From NCBI GenBank assembly GCA_964655355.1, contig CAZZMD010000001.1:133216-197215 (forward strand): DNA of 64,000 bases. The letters are read 5' to 3'. The notes beneath the pieces were generated by a model. That model was not told the DNA's origin and did no database searches. It saw nothing but the letters and a program-made list of their open reading frames with translations. Origin of the DNA: CALGDE01 sp964655355. Lineage in GTDB: Bacteria; Cyanobacteriota; Cyanobacteriia; CACIAM-69d. Positions 34,124 to 42,136 of this stretch are shown in pieces (position 1 is the first letter of the stretch; each line of letters opens with the position of its first letter). Both the position numbers and the translations under genes were made by a program.

Positions 34124-34747
34124 ATGAACCCCCAGCAACTGCGTCAAGAACTCCGAGATCTATGGCTGACCTACTACCGTGACAATCGCCATTGGCTCTC
34201 CCGTCTGGAAATTTGGATTACCTACAATCGTCAGCGGCGACCGACATCGAGCTTTATTTTGGGAACCCTGTCAGTGCTGAATCCCCAGCTCACGACCCTT
34301 TTGCCCCTCTTGGTGGACCTAAACCATGATCCGGACCAGATGGTGGAAGCCCTAGGATTGAATTTCAATCCGGAGGAAGCCCTGAAAGCCGCGATCGCCC
34401 GAGATCCCGCCCTCGCCCCCCGAAAAACCACCGCATCTCCTCCCCGTCGACTCCCGGGAAGCGCAGCCGTTGAAATTGAACTGCCCTCGGATCAATCCCC
34501 TCAAAGGGCATCCGTCGCGACCTCTAGTGGCGGGATCTCGAACAATGAGCCGTCAAGCTATGGAAACGGCCGGGACAGTCGCGGAGCGGTCCCCCCTTTA
34601 GACCGTCCATCCCGCCTCGTTAACCGCCATAGCGTTAGCCAGCCCATGGCCCAGGTAACCCGTCGAGCCCATGTTATCGATGATGAGAGCGAAGGGCGCG
34701 ATCGCACCCGCCCCCTGTCCCGCCCTCGCCGAAACTATGGGCAATAG
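34124..34747 (+). CDS. DUF5331-like protein
   Basis: The 207-residue protein has an N-terminal conserved region of about 90 residues (LRQELRDLWLTYYRDNRHWL, SFILGTLSVLNPQLTTLLPL, ALGLNFNPEEAL) that matches the cyanobacterial DUF5331 family as I recall it. The rest is a disordered Ser/Pro/Arg-rich tail (for example TRPLSRPRRNYGQ at the end). No membrane segment or signal peptide. Function unknown. The stop codon lies inside a 14-bp tandem duplication (34746-34773). Confidence 0.7.
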   Translation: MNPQQLRQELRDLWLTYYRDNRHWLSRLEIWITYNRQRRPTSSFILGTLSVLNPQLTTLLPLLVDLNHDPDQMVEALGLNFNPEEALKAAIARDPALAPRKTTASPPRRLPGSAAVEIELPSDQSPQRASVATSSGGISNNEPSSYGNGRDSRGAVPPLDRPSRLVNRHSVSQPMAQVTRRAHVIDDESEGRDRTRPLSRPRRNYGQ

Positions 34748-34773
34748 CTAAAATTGGGAAGCTAAAATTGGGA
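34746..34773. repeat. 14-bp perfect tandem duplication
   Basis: AGCTAAAATTGGGA at 34746-34759 and again at 34760-34773, beginning inside the DUF5331 stop codon. Confidence 0.92.
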
Positions 34774-34904
34774 AATCGCTAGTCCCGCTCCCAGACTTTT
34801 GTTCGGATCTTTTGTTTGAATCTTTGAACGCTGGATCTTGATATAAAGCTCGGCAGGGTCAGCGACGATCCGGTCTTTCGTCAGCCGCAATTCTCTCTAC
34901 CACC

Positions 34905-35027
34905 ATGATCACCTTTGAGACCTACCCCTTTATCTTTGTCTTCCAAATCGTTTTTACCCTGGCCTTCACTGGGTTTATTGTTTGGCAGACCAAAGCCTCC
35001 CTCGACACCATCAGCAATAAAAAATAG
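34905..35027 (+). CDS. 40-residue single-pass membrane protein
   Basis: ATG 34905 opens a 40-codon frame encoding one hydrophobic helix (FIFVFQIVFTLAFTGFIVW, about 9-27) with a short acidic N-terminus (MITFETYP) and a charged C-terminus (QTKASLDTISNKK). The size and topology are those of small photosystem or NDH-1 subunits, but it does not match PsbM, PsbT, PsbX, PsaM, PetN or the other small subunits I can recall. It ends about 60 bp before tRNA-Pro on the opposite strand. It is probably a real thylakoid or plasma-membrane miniprotein of unknown function. Confidence 0.55.
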   Translation: MITFETYPFIFVFQIVFTLAFTGFIVWQTKASLDTISNKK

Positions 35028-35090
35028 GCGAGAGGCGTGCAAAACCAAGCACACAGAAAATTCACACAGAAATATTCAATTAATCAAAAG

Positions 35091-35164
35091 TCGGGATGAC
35101 AGGATTTGAACCTGCGGCATCCTGCTCCCAAAGCAGGCGCGCTACCAAGCTGCGCTACATCCCG
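35091..35164 (-). tRNA. tRNA-Pro(UGG)
   Basis: On the minus strand a 74-nt cloverleaf starts CGGGATGTAGCGCAG. It has the anticodon stem-loop CTGCTTTGGGAGCAG with anticodon TGG (reads CCN proline codons) and a T-loop GGTTCAAATCC. The acceptor arms CGGGATG and CATCCCG pair perfectly; the discriminator base is A and CCA is not encoded. Confidence 0.97.
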
Positions 35165-35240
35165 TTAGTGGCAACAGTATACCTGATATAGCCTGAAACG
35201 CTGAGGGCAGTTGAGACGGGCAAATCGCCGCCAGAGCCCC

Positions 35241-35771
35241 TCAATCCGGGTACCAAAACATGCCCTTGATCCCCTCCGGATCCGGCATAAATCCCAAATT
35301 GCGATAAAACTCAACCACCTGGGGATCCGCAAAAAGGGTGATGTTGCTAATATCCGCCCGCCGCAATCGCTCAATGGTTTGACGCATCAGCTCCTTACCC
35401 AGGCCCCGTCCCTGAAAATCCGGGTGAACAACCACGTCCCACACCGTTGCATTGAACGCATGGTCCGACGTCGCCCGCGAAAAACCCACCAGCCGCGTCT
35501 TCGTGCCCCGCTGTTCCCACATGGACAGCACCAGAAAACTGTTTTGAATGGCGGTTTTTACTTTGCGAAGGGGGCGTCTCGCCCATCCCACCGCGTCGCA
35601 CAGCTCTTCCAAATCGTAGAGATCAACTTCCCGCTCCGTACTAAAAATGATCTGAGCGCCGTCAACATTACCGATGGTAGAGAGGGTATCCGCCCCCTCA
35701 AGCACCACGTCACTGCGGGCGGTGGTGGCCCCGGTGGGAGTATTGAACAATAAGTTTTTCCAAAAACCCAT
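35241..35771 (-). CDS. GNAT acetyltransferase of the plastid NSI/SNAT type
   Basis: The 176-residue protein is a GNAT-fold acetyl-CoA-dependent N-acetyltransferase. The CoA pyrophosphate loop is HPDFQGRGLGKELM. Flanking blocks (ATSDHAFNATVWDVVV, NITLFADPQVVEFYRNLGF, DPEGIKGMFWYPD) match the plant chloroplast NSI/serotonin N-acetyltransferase family, whose nearest bacterial relatives are cyanobacterial. In plants it acetylates lysines of photosynthetic proteins and arylalkylamines; the native substrate here is unknown. ATG 35771 was chosen (MGFWKNLLF) over an upstream in-frame start. It is the next gene upstream of tRNA-Pro on the same strand. Confidence 0.88.
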   Translation of the reverse strand: MGFWKNLLFNTPTGATTARSDVVLEGADTLSTIGNVDGAQIIFSTEREVDLYDLEELCDAVGWARRPLRKVKTAIQNSFLVLSMWEQRGTKTRLVGFSRATSDHAFNATVWDVVVHPDFQGRGLGKELMRQTIERLRRADISNITLFADPQVVEFYRNLGFMPDPEGIKGMFWYPD

Positions 35772-36300
35772 GCGAGTACGGTGAGGCGGTTGGTGTGGAG
35801 GGCAGGGTTTCCCGATCCCAGTTTGCACAGGTCTCTTTCGCACGACCCGCTTTGCATTGTATTACAGCAATGTATTACAGCGGTGTCTGGGGAGAGGGGC
35901 ATTGCACCGGGAGCAGGGGCGATCGCCTCCGGTTTGCCCCCGTCGAAATATTTGCGACATCGGGATATCGCCAGGGCGGCCACCAGTGCCAGTCGAATGC
36001 CAGTCGAGCGCCAGTTAGTGCCAATTCCTGAAGTGGCAGTTTATACGCCTGCCAAATCGGGGCGTAGGGGGCGGATTTCCGGGGCGATCGCTCAGGGGGG
36101 AGTAGACCAATTTAGGAACCCATCGCTTATGGCCATTTGCCAGGGAGGGCGATGCTATGGTTGCCATAGTTCCTCAAGCGATTCCTCAAGCTAACCGGGG
36201 GCGTAGGGCAAGGTCGACAAGGACCCGGCTCCTGGATGAAATCAATTGACCGTGCTCCGCTGACTCACTGACGATCGCCATTGCGATTTTTCTCTCTGCT
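35772..36300. other. Divergent intergenic region with tandem repeats
   Basis: 529 bp with no convincing gene. It contains a 13-bp tandem duplication (TGTATTACAGCAA-type, 35858-35883), several TGCCAGTCGA-like repeats around 35987-36015 and a duplicated TTCCTCAAGC near 36170-36190. Promoters for the GNAT and ACT genes should lie here. Confidence 0.55.
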
Positions 36301-37020
36301 ATGACTTCGGGTCTTAAAGCCTCCACATTAGACCTTCTCAAACGCTTTAATCGGGCGTTTCCCCAGTTCTATGAGCAGTTTGTGAGCAATGAGATTCAGA
36401 TGGAGAATCTACGCCTCGCCTATCAGCTCTACCGCAGTCGCCAAGCGGTGATCGAGCTGAAGCCGGAGGGGAGTAAAAGCGTTTTACAGTTTGCCTATCG
36501 TAACCAGTCGTTTTTACTGAGCGATATTTTTGGGGTGTTGGCCGCCTATGGTCTGACGATCCACAACCTGAGCTTGTATGGGCAGGTCCATGCCCCCATG
36601 CTGGTGTTTATCAAGCTGGAGGTCTCGCGAGGGAGCCAGGGGTTGACGCAAAAGACGGCGGAAAATGTATCGCGGGCGATCCAAGAAGCCTTGGCGGGAC
36701 ATTTCGAAGTGGAAGAAATGCTGGCGGTGGAATTTAATTTGGACGCCGGGCTAGAGCAGGTGGAAACGGAATTTTATGTGGATCCGGTGTTCCACTTGCC
36801 GGCGTTGCTGATTGAGGCGGATAACCAGCCGGGGCTGTTTTATAAGGTGATGTACGCCATTTGGCAGGAGGATCTGCTGGTGGTGAATGCGAATTTATTG
36901 GTGTGGCGGGGACGAACGCGGCTGATTTTATATTTACTGGGTCCTAACGAGAGTTTGATTCCAGAATATTTGGGGCAGCGGATCGCAGAGGGCGTGAAAT
37001 ATCGATTGCTGGGGCAGTAG
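36301..37020 (+). CDS. Tandem ACT-domain protein
   Basis: The 239-residue protein contains two ACT-like modules: about 60-125 (QSFLLSDIFGVLAAYGLTIH, NLSLYG) and about 165-235 (LLIEADNQPGLFYKVMYAIW, RTRLILYLLG). The second has the classic start of an ACT domain, an acidic residue then PGL-Y followed by a helix. ACT domains bind amino acids or other small ligands; stand-alone tandem ACT proteins resemble the sensor part of GlnD-like regulators. No enzyme domain is attached. The ligand and target are unknown. ATG 36301 gives the full first helix. A fibrillin-like gene follows 74 bp downstream. Confidence 0.7.
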   Translation: MTSGLKASTLDLLKRFNRAFPQFYEQFVSNEIQMENLRLAYQLYRSRQAVIELKPEGSKSVLQFAYRNQSFLLSDIFGVLAAYGLTIHNLSLYGQVHAPMLVFIKLEVSRGSQGLTQKTAENVSRAIQEALAGHFEVEEMLAVEFNLDAGLEQVETEFYVDPVFHLPALLIEADNQPGLFYKVMYAIWQEDLLVVNANLLVWRGRTRLILYLLGPNESLIPEYLGQRIAEGVKYRLLGQ

Positions 37021-37094
37021 GACAGTAAGGCGGTAGATGGGATAGTTGAGGAAAGATTGACTAGGCTGACTGAGCGGCAATTTTAGGGGGGCTG

Positions 37095-37709
37095 ATGGAA
37101 ACGGTAGCGGAATTGGATCGGCCGGCAGAGATTTTGCAACGGGTGGCGATCGCCCAGCAATCGGGAAATAAACGCGATCGCCCCACGCCAGAAGCGGTGG
37201 TGGCGGCGATGGTGGCGTTGGAAAAGGAAAGCAAGAAAGCGAAACGAACGGTGACCCTGCCGGAGCTGCTGGGGCAGTGGCAATTAACCTTTGTGACCGG
37301 GACGACCAAGACCCGCAAAAAAGCAGGAACCGCCATCGGTGCCGGGCGATATTTACCCGGAATCCCTAACATCACCATCACCTACAAAACTGATCCCGAA
37401 CAGCCGGGATCGGCCATGGGGCGGGCAGTCAATCAGGTAACCCTAGGGGCGATCGCCCTCACCGTAACCGGTCCCATCGAGGCGATCGCCAACCGGTCTG
37501 TGATGGCGTTTGATTTTACCCAATGGTCCATTGCCCTGGGCTCGTGGACGGCCTACCGGGGGAGCATTGGCGGCGGTGTCGAGAGCGAGGCCGGGTTTAG
37601 CGAGCGATCGCTACGGGATCGGCCGTTTTTTAATTATTTTTGGGTCAGCGACCAGGCGATCGCCGCACGGGGCAAGGGCGGCGGCTTAGCCCTGTGGGTT
37701 AAGGTCTAG
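37095..37709 (+). CDS. PAP/fibrillin family protein
   Basis: The 204-residue protein resembles the plastid-lipid-associated (PAP/fibrillin) lipocalin-like family of cyanobacteria and plastids. It shows LPELLGQWQLTFVTGTTKTR near residue 60, then the ending FNYFWVSDQAIAARGKGGGL, a block typical of the family as I recall it. Fibrillins bind lipids or quinones at thylakoids and plastoglobules. ATG 37095 is preceded by AGGGGGG, a good ribosome-binding site. No signal peptide. It lies between the ACT gene and the polyphosphate kinase gene on the same strand, spacing 74 and 48 bp. Confidence 0.7.
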   Translation: METVAELDRPAEILQRVAIAQQSGNKRDRPTPEAVVAAMVALEKESKKAKRTVTLPELLGQWQLTFVTGTTKTRKKAGTAIGAGRYLPGIPNITITYKTDPEQPGSAMGRAVNQVTLGAIALTVTGPIEAIANRSVMAFDFTQWSIALGSWTAYRGSIGGGVESEAGFSERSLRDRPFFNYFWVSDQAIAARGKGGGLALWVKV

Positions 37710-37757
37710 GTCGGGCGCAGGTTAAGCATCGCCTCAGCCCCTTCCCCCCTGGAGCCA

Positions 37758-39239
37758 ATGCCAATGCTGGACCGCGTGGATTTGAAGCGATCGCTCAAAA
37801 AATCGGCCTACCAAGAACAGATTGAACCCCTAACGTTGCGATTGCGATCACTGCAACAGGAATGCCGGGACGCGAATCTTCCCGTGGTGGTGGTCCTGGA
37901 GGGCTGGGCGGCGGCGGGCAAGGGCAAACTGGTGCAGCATATGTTGCAACATATCGACCCGCGAGGATTTGTAGTTCATCCCGTCCTGGCACCGACCCCC
38001 CGAGAACGACGCTATCCCTGGCTATGGCGATTCTGGCAAACCCTGCCGGGGCGCGGACAAATGGGCATTTACTACCACAGTTGGTATACCCATCTGCTGG
38101 AGGATCGTCTGTTCCAACGGATCTCAGACACCCAATTCCCGGCGATCGCCCAGGAAGTGATTGATTTTGAAAAAGCACTGGTGGATGACGGGGCGATCGT
38201 CACAAAATTCTTTATCCATATGGGATTAAAGGAACTGAAAAAGCGCCTGAAAACCTATGAGGACGATCCCTTTGAAGCCTGGCGCGTACGTCCCGAGGAC
38301 TGGCAGCAAGCCAAACACTACGAGGAATACCAGGCGATCGCCGACACCACCCTCGACAAAACCCATACCGCCGATGCCCCTTGGACCCTTGTAGCGGGGG
38401 ATGACAAACGCTGGGCCCGGATTCAGGTCCTAACCACCATGGTCGAAGTCCTATCCCAAGCCCTAGCCCGTCGGGCAACCCCGTCCCCTGCCCCTTCGGG
38501 ATCCTCTACCCACGCCCAACCCGCCAGCCCCGATCGCCTAGCCCAGGTGGATTTATCTGCCAGGTTGGATCGCGATCGCTACAAAACCCAACTGGGGAAA
38601 TATCAACTGCGGCTGCATAATCTCCAGACCGCCCTCCACCAAAACAACCGTGCCGCGTTGATCCTATTTGAAGGATGGGACGCCGCCGGGAAAGGGGGAG
38701 CCATTCGACGCCTCACCACATCCCTCGATCCCCGCAATTATCAAGTCCACCCCTTCGCCGCCCCCACGGACGAAGCCAAAGCCCACCACTACCTCTGGCG
38801 CTTCTGGAAATGCCTCCCGCCTAAGGGCACCCTCGCCGTCTTTGACCGCACCTGGTACGGACGCGTGCTGGTGGAACGGGTGGAAAACTTTGCGACGATC
38901 GCGGAATGGTCCCGGGCCTACGGGGAAATCAACGCCCTAGAAGCGCAGCTAACGCGATCGCACACCATCGTGGTGAAATTCTGGCTACACATCGATCCCG
39001 ATGAACAACTGCGGCGCTTCCGCGATCGCCAAGAGAACCCATTCAAACAACACAAAATCACCGACGAAGACTGGCGCAACCGCGAGAAATGGGACGACTA
39101 CTACCAAGCAGTCAACGACATGCTCCACCACACCTCAACGGACACCGCCCCCTGGACCCTCATCGCCGCCAACGACAAACTCCACGCCCGCGTCCAAGTC
39201 CTTAAAACCGTCATTAAAGCCATTGAGGCGGCCCTGTGA
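37758..39239 (+). CDS. Tandem PPK2-family enzyme (polyphosphate:AMP phosphotransferase type)
   Basis: The 493-residue protein has two PPK2 domains, the layout of class II PPK2/PAP enzymes that phosphorylate AMP with polyphosphate. The C-terminal domain is complete: Walker A LFEGWDAAGKGGAIRR (about 304-319), the lid-side FDRTWYGRVLVERV and the acidic region KFWLHIDPDEQLRR. The N-terminal domain keeps VLEGWAAAGKGK (about 47-58), but the FDRSWYGR-type block is YHSWYTHLLEDRL, so it is probably not catalytic, as in other PAPs. The reaction recycles AMP to ADP and links polyphosphate stores to adenylate balance. ATG 37758 was used; ATG 37764 is equally possible. Confidence 0.88.
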   Translation: MPMLDRVDLKRSLKKSAYQEQIEPLTLRLRSLQQECRDANLPVVVVLEGWAAAGKGKLVQHMLQHIDPRGFVVHPVLAPTPRERRYPWLWRFWQTLPGRGQMGIYYHSWYTHLLEDRLFQRISDTQFPAIAQEVIDFEKALVDDGAIVTKFFIHMGLKELKKRLKTYEDDPFEAWRVRPEDWQQAKHYEEYQAIADTTLDKTHTADAPWTLVAGDDKRWARIQVLTTMVEVLSQALARRATPSPAPSGSSTHAQPASPDRLAQVDLSARLDRDRYKTQLGKYQLRLHNLQTALHQNNRAALILFEGWDAAGKGGAIRRLTTSLDPRNYQVHPFAAPTDEAKAHHYLWRFWKCLPPKGTLAVFDRTWYGRVLVERVENFATIAEWSRAYGEINALEAQLTRSHTIVVKFWLHIDPDEQLRRFRDRQENPFKQHKITDEDWRNREKWDDYYQAVNDMLHHTSTDTAPWTLIAANDKLHARVQVLKTVIKAIEAAL

Positions 39240-39590
39240 CACCCCCTGTCACTTTAAATACCATCACTCCCCCTTTACGGAGTTTTCTGTCACCTCAATC
39301 CCCCCTTCCCCCGCAACCCACTCCCGATCCCCTCAAAAAAGCCGAAAAAACCGAAAGAATTTGCCTCAAGGGGGGGCGATCGCCCGATATAGCTGTTTTA
39401 ATCGTGGTTGAGTATGAGCAACAAACCGCAATCATCAGGTCGGACCACTCCCCTCCCGGGACAGTCCCCATCTCCCAAACCCCTCACACTCGGTATAGTC
39501 TGCTATAAGATTTTTTCCGTCGGGCTCCCGCTCGGGATCTCGCTTTTATCGGGCACTGTACCGCACTGTCATCAGCTCGGATAGCCAGCA
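39240..39590. other. Intergenic region, likely promoter only
   Basis: 350 bp. No gene seen. A possible promoter for the YdcF gene lies near 39490-39512 (TATAGT and TATAAG hexamers), followed by a small GGGCTCCCGCTCGGG hairpin. Confidence 0.45.
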
Positions 39591-40661
39591 ATGTTATTTG
39601 AATCCCTCACATTTTTACTCCTGTGGATTTTCATCGGGTGGTTCATCTGGTACCTCCTCTTCCAGGTCAAATTTATCCCCACCGCCTACTACACCGGCTT
39701 GGGGATCATCGTTGTGGCGGCGCTGCTGACCATTGCCTTTATGAGCCCCACCGGGCGGACCTCGGAAATCCTCGCAAGCCTGCTGTCCCTGCTGCTGACG
39801 CCCCTAGGACTCGCCTTGCTGCTCCTGTCTCGCTTTAACTTGCAGGACGGTCTAGGTAAGTTTTTTGGTAGGGGCTTTGCGGCGGCAGCATTCGCGATCT
39901 TATTTTTTAGCAGCGTTCCGGTCTTTGGACTTTACTTTGCTGAACAGTTGGAGCGCAGCGCCATCCGAGATTTGAACAATGATCAAGCTACTGAGGCCAT
40001 TGTGCTGTTGGGGGATGGCACAACTCGTGTGGCGGGTATCGGCGAACAACGGATTGAGCTGACGGAAAGTGGCGATCGCATCACCGAAGCCGCCCAACTC
40101 TATCGCCGGGGCGTCGCGCCTCGGATTATCGTGAGCGCCGGATTCCGTCCAGAACGCAACGCCTCTTGGCTCTCCGGTCGAACGAACTGCGTCGATCCCA
40201 ATCCCGAAGCCTTCCGCCTATGCCGCCAAGGGGAGTCTTCGGACATCCGTGCCCTCCTACAACGGATGGGCGTCCCCTCCAGTGCCATCACCGTCCCGGA
40301 AGGAGAAATCGTCAACCGCCGCGAAATCGTTGATGTGCGTACCAGCGCCTTAGACGTTCAGGAAGAATTTGGCGGCGAGGTACAGGGGGTTCGCATCACC
40401 CTGGTCACCTCCGCCATCAGCATACGGCGCGCAGTTTTAACTTTTGAGCATCTCGGCTTTGTGGTTATCCCTAGCCCGACCGACTTTTATACCCTGCCTT
40501 ACGACGCCCCAGACATCCCGCCATCCCCATTACGCTACATGGGGATCCCAGGATTAGTACCCAGCGCTGAGGGGTTATCACTCTCCACCAGAGTGATTGA
40601 TGAATACCTGCTGAGTGTGTTCTATTTCCTACGGGGCTGGATTTCTCCCTTCCGCATCTAG
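39591..40661 (+). CDS. YdcF/ElyC (DUF218) membrane protein
   Basis: The 356-residue protein starts with about four transmembrane helices (residues 5-25, 33-52, 63-82, 93-115) and then has a DUF218 domain. That domain shows AIVLLGDGTTRVAGIGEQR, the Gly-rich IIVSAGFRPERN, the SSDIRALLQRMGV block and a final RITLVTSAISIRRAVLTFEH. DUF218 proteins such as ElyC and SanA act in envelope maintenance, in E. coli linked to undecaprenyl-phosphate and peptidoglycan metabolism. The domain probably faces the periplasm. ATG 39591 begins with a natural membrane anchor. Confidence 0.8.
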   Translation: MLFESLTFLLLWIFIGWFIWYLLFQVKFIPTAYYTGLGIIVVAALLTIAFMSPTGRTSEILASLLSLLLTPLGLALLLLSRFNLQDGLGKFFGRGFAAAAFAILFFSSVPVFGLYFAEQLERSAIRDLNNDQATEAIVLLGDGTTRVAGIGEQRIELTESGDRITEAAQLYRRGVAPRIIVSAGFRPERNASWLSGRTNCVDPNPEAFRLCRQGESSDIRALLQRMGVPSSAITVPEGEIVNRREIVDVRTSALDVQEEFGGEVQGVRITLVTSAISIRRAVLTFEHLGFVVIPSPTDFYTLPYDAPDIPPSPLRYMGIPGLVPSAEGLSLSTRVIDEYLLSVFYFLRGWISPFRI

Positions 40662-40762
40662 GGCGATCGCGATATACCAAGGCGCTAATACGCCATTCGC
40701 TACTATCAATGGGGTAAGGCTAAGCCCCCGATTCCGGGATCACCATTCAAGGGCAAGACGTC

Positions 40763-41929
40763 ATGATTGAAGCCGAAAATCTCAGCAAAATCTACGGCAA
40801 CACCACAGTCCTGAATGACGTGACCTTCACCGTGGAGCCGGGGCAAATTTTAGGATTCCTGGGTCCCAACGGAGCCGGAAAAACCACCACCATGCGCATC
40901 CTCACCGGGTATTTGCCCGCCACCGAGGGAACCGCTCGCATTGCCGGTTTTGACGTCCATGGGGACTCGATCGCCGTGCGCCGGAATATTGGCTACCTCC
41001 CTGAAACCCCGCCCCTATACCCAGAGATGACCGTGGAGGGGTTTCTCCATTTCGTAGCGCGGATTAAAGGCGTGTCCGCCGGCGATCGCGCCGCTCGGGT
41101 GCAATGGGCAATCCAACGGTGCAACCTGGAAGAAAAACAACACCTGCAAATTCGGAAACTCTCCAAAGGATTTCGCCAGCGGGTCGGCATTGCCCAGGCG
41201 ATCGTCCATAATCCCCCCGTCATCGTTCTGGACGAGCCCACCGCCGGACTGGATCCCCGGCAAATTATCGAGGTGCTCAACCTAATCAAAAGCCTGGCGG
41301 GGGACCATACCATCATCCTCTCCACCCACATCCTGTCCGAAGTCAACGCCACCTGCGATCGCGTCGCAATTATCAATCGCGGCAGCCTCGTAGCCACCGA
41401 CACCCTAGAAAACCTGACCGGCAAACTGGGCAACCAATGGCGCTACACCCTCGAAATCGCCCACGGTGAAACCCCTTTTATTCAGGAAATAGCTCAAGAA
41501 ATTACTACTCAAGAAACCCCTGAGGCGATCGCCCCAGAATCAGAAGAGACTGAAGACTCAGAAGACGTCGAAGAACCCGAAGAGGCTGAAGAATCAGAGA
41601 TAGAAGCTGAAGAATCAGAGATAGACAACGAAGAAGCACCAGAAGAAACGCCCCCTCGTTGGACCTTGACTGATTTTGGACAAAGCTGGTGCGATCGCTT
41701 TGCCGACCTCCCCGGTGTTGCCACCGTCGCCCCTGACTTCACCGCCCTCGACCGTCAGGACACCGTCGATCCAAAATCCCTACGGCTACACATTCAGACA
41801 GAAAGCGGCGAAGAACCCGGACAGGCGATCGCCGCGATGGTCATCGGCGAAGGCTTAGGGCTCTGCGAAATGCGGCGCGATCGGCCCAGCCTAGAAGAAG
41901 CCTTTTTACGCCTCACGACGACCGGCTAA
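40763..41929 (+). CDS. ABC transporter ATP-binding protein with acidic insert
   Basis: The first 230 residues form an ABC ATPase of the ABC-2 (CcmA/NatA-like) type: Walker A GFLGPNGAGKTTTMR, signature LSKGFRQRVGIAQA, Walker B VIVLDEPTAGLDPRQ and the switch His in LSTHILSEV. The C-terminal part is an accessory domain interrupted by a very acidic low-complexity insert (about 255-300, runs such as EETEDSEDVEEPEEAEESEI) that carries a 21-bp tandem duplication (41582-41623). No permease gene follows; the next gene is an unrelated methyltransferase. Its partner permease must be encoded elsewhere. Confidence 0.9.
   Translation: MIEAENLSKIYGNTTVLNDVTFTVEPGQILGFLGPNGAGKTTTMRILTGYLPATEGTARIAGFDVHGDSIAVRRNIGYLPETPPLYPEMTVEGFLHFVARIKGVSAGDRAARVQWAIQRCNLEEKQHLQIRKLSKGFRQRVGIAQAIVHNPPVIVLDEPTAGLDPRQIIEVLNLIKSLAGDHTIILSTHILSEVNATCDRVAIINRGSLVATDTLENLTGKLGNQWRYTLEIAHGETPFIQEIAQEITTQETPEAIAPESEETEDSEDVEEPEEAEESEIEAEESEIDNEEAPEETPPRWTLTDFGQSWCDRFADLPGVATVAPDFTALDRQDTVDPKSLRLHIQTESGEEPGQAIAAMVIGEGLGLCEMRRDRPSLEEAFLRLTTTG
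41582..41623. repeat. In-frame 21-bp tandem duplication in the ABC ATPase gene
   Basis: Two copies of GARGCTGAAGAATCAGAGAT-A, at 41582-41602 and 41603-41623, encode a repeated EAEESEI heptapeptide in the acidic insert. Confidence 0.9.
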
Positions 41930-42136
41930 GACATTACGTCATCCGCTCCGATGGCGGCATTGTCAATTCAGCATTCCAGTGTTGAGATTGAAAATGCGAA
42001 CCATTGGTATGATGCCTGACAGGTCTGCCTTGAAGGATTGTGAGTAATCCTGCTGACAAGAAAAGACCACCTCCGTAAGTAAAGAGCTATGCATAAGTTC
42101 GATTCAGGAATTTAAGATCAACCGGCAGGAAACGTA

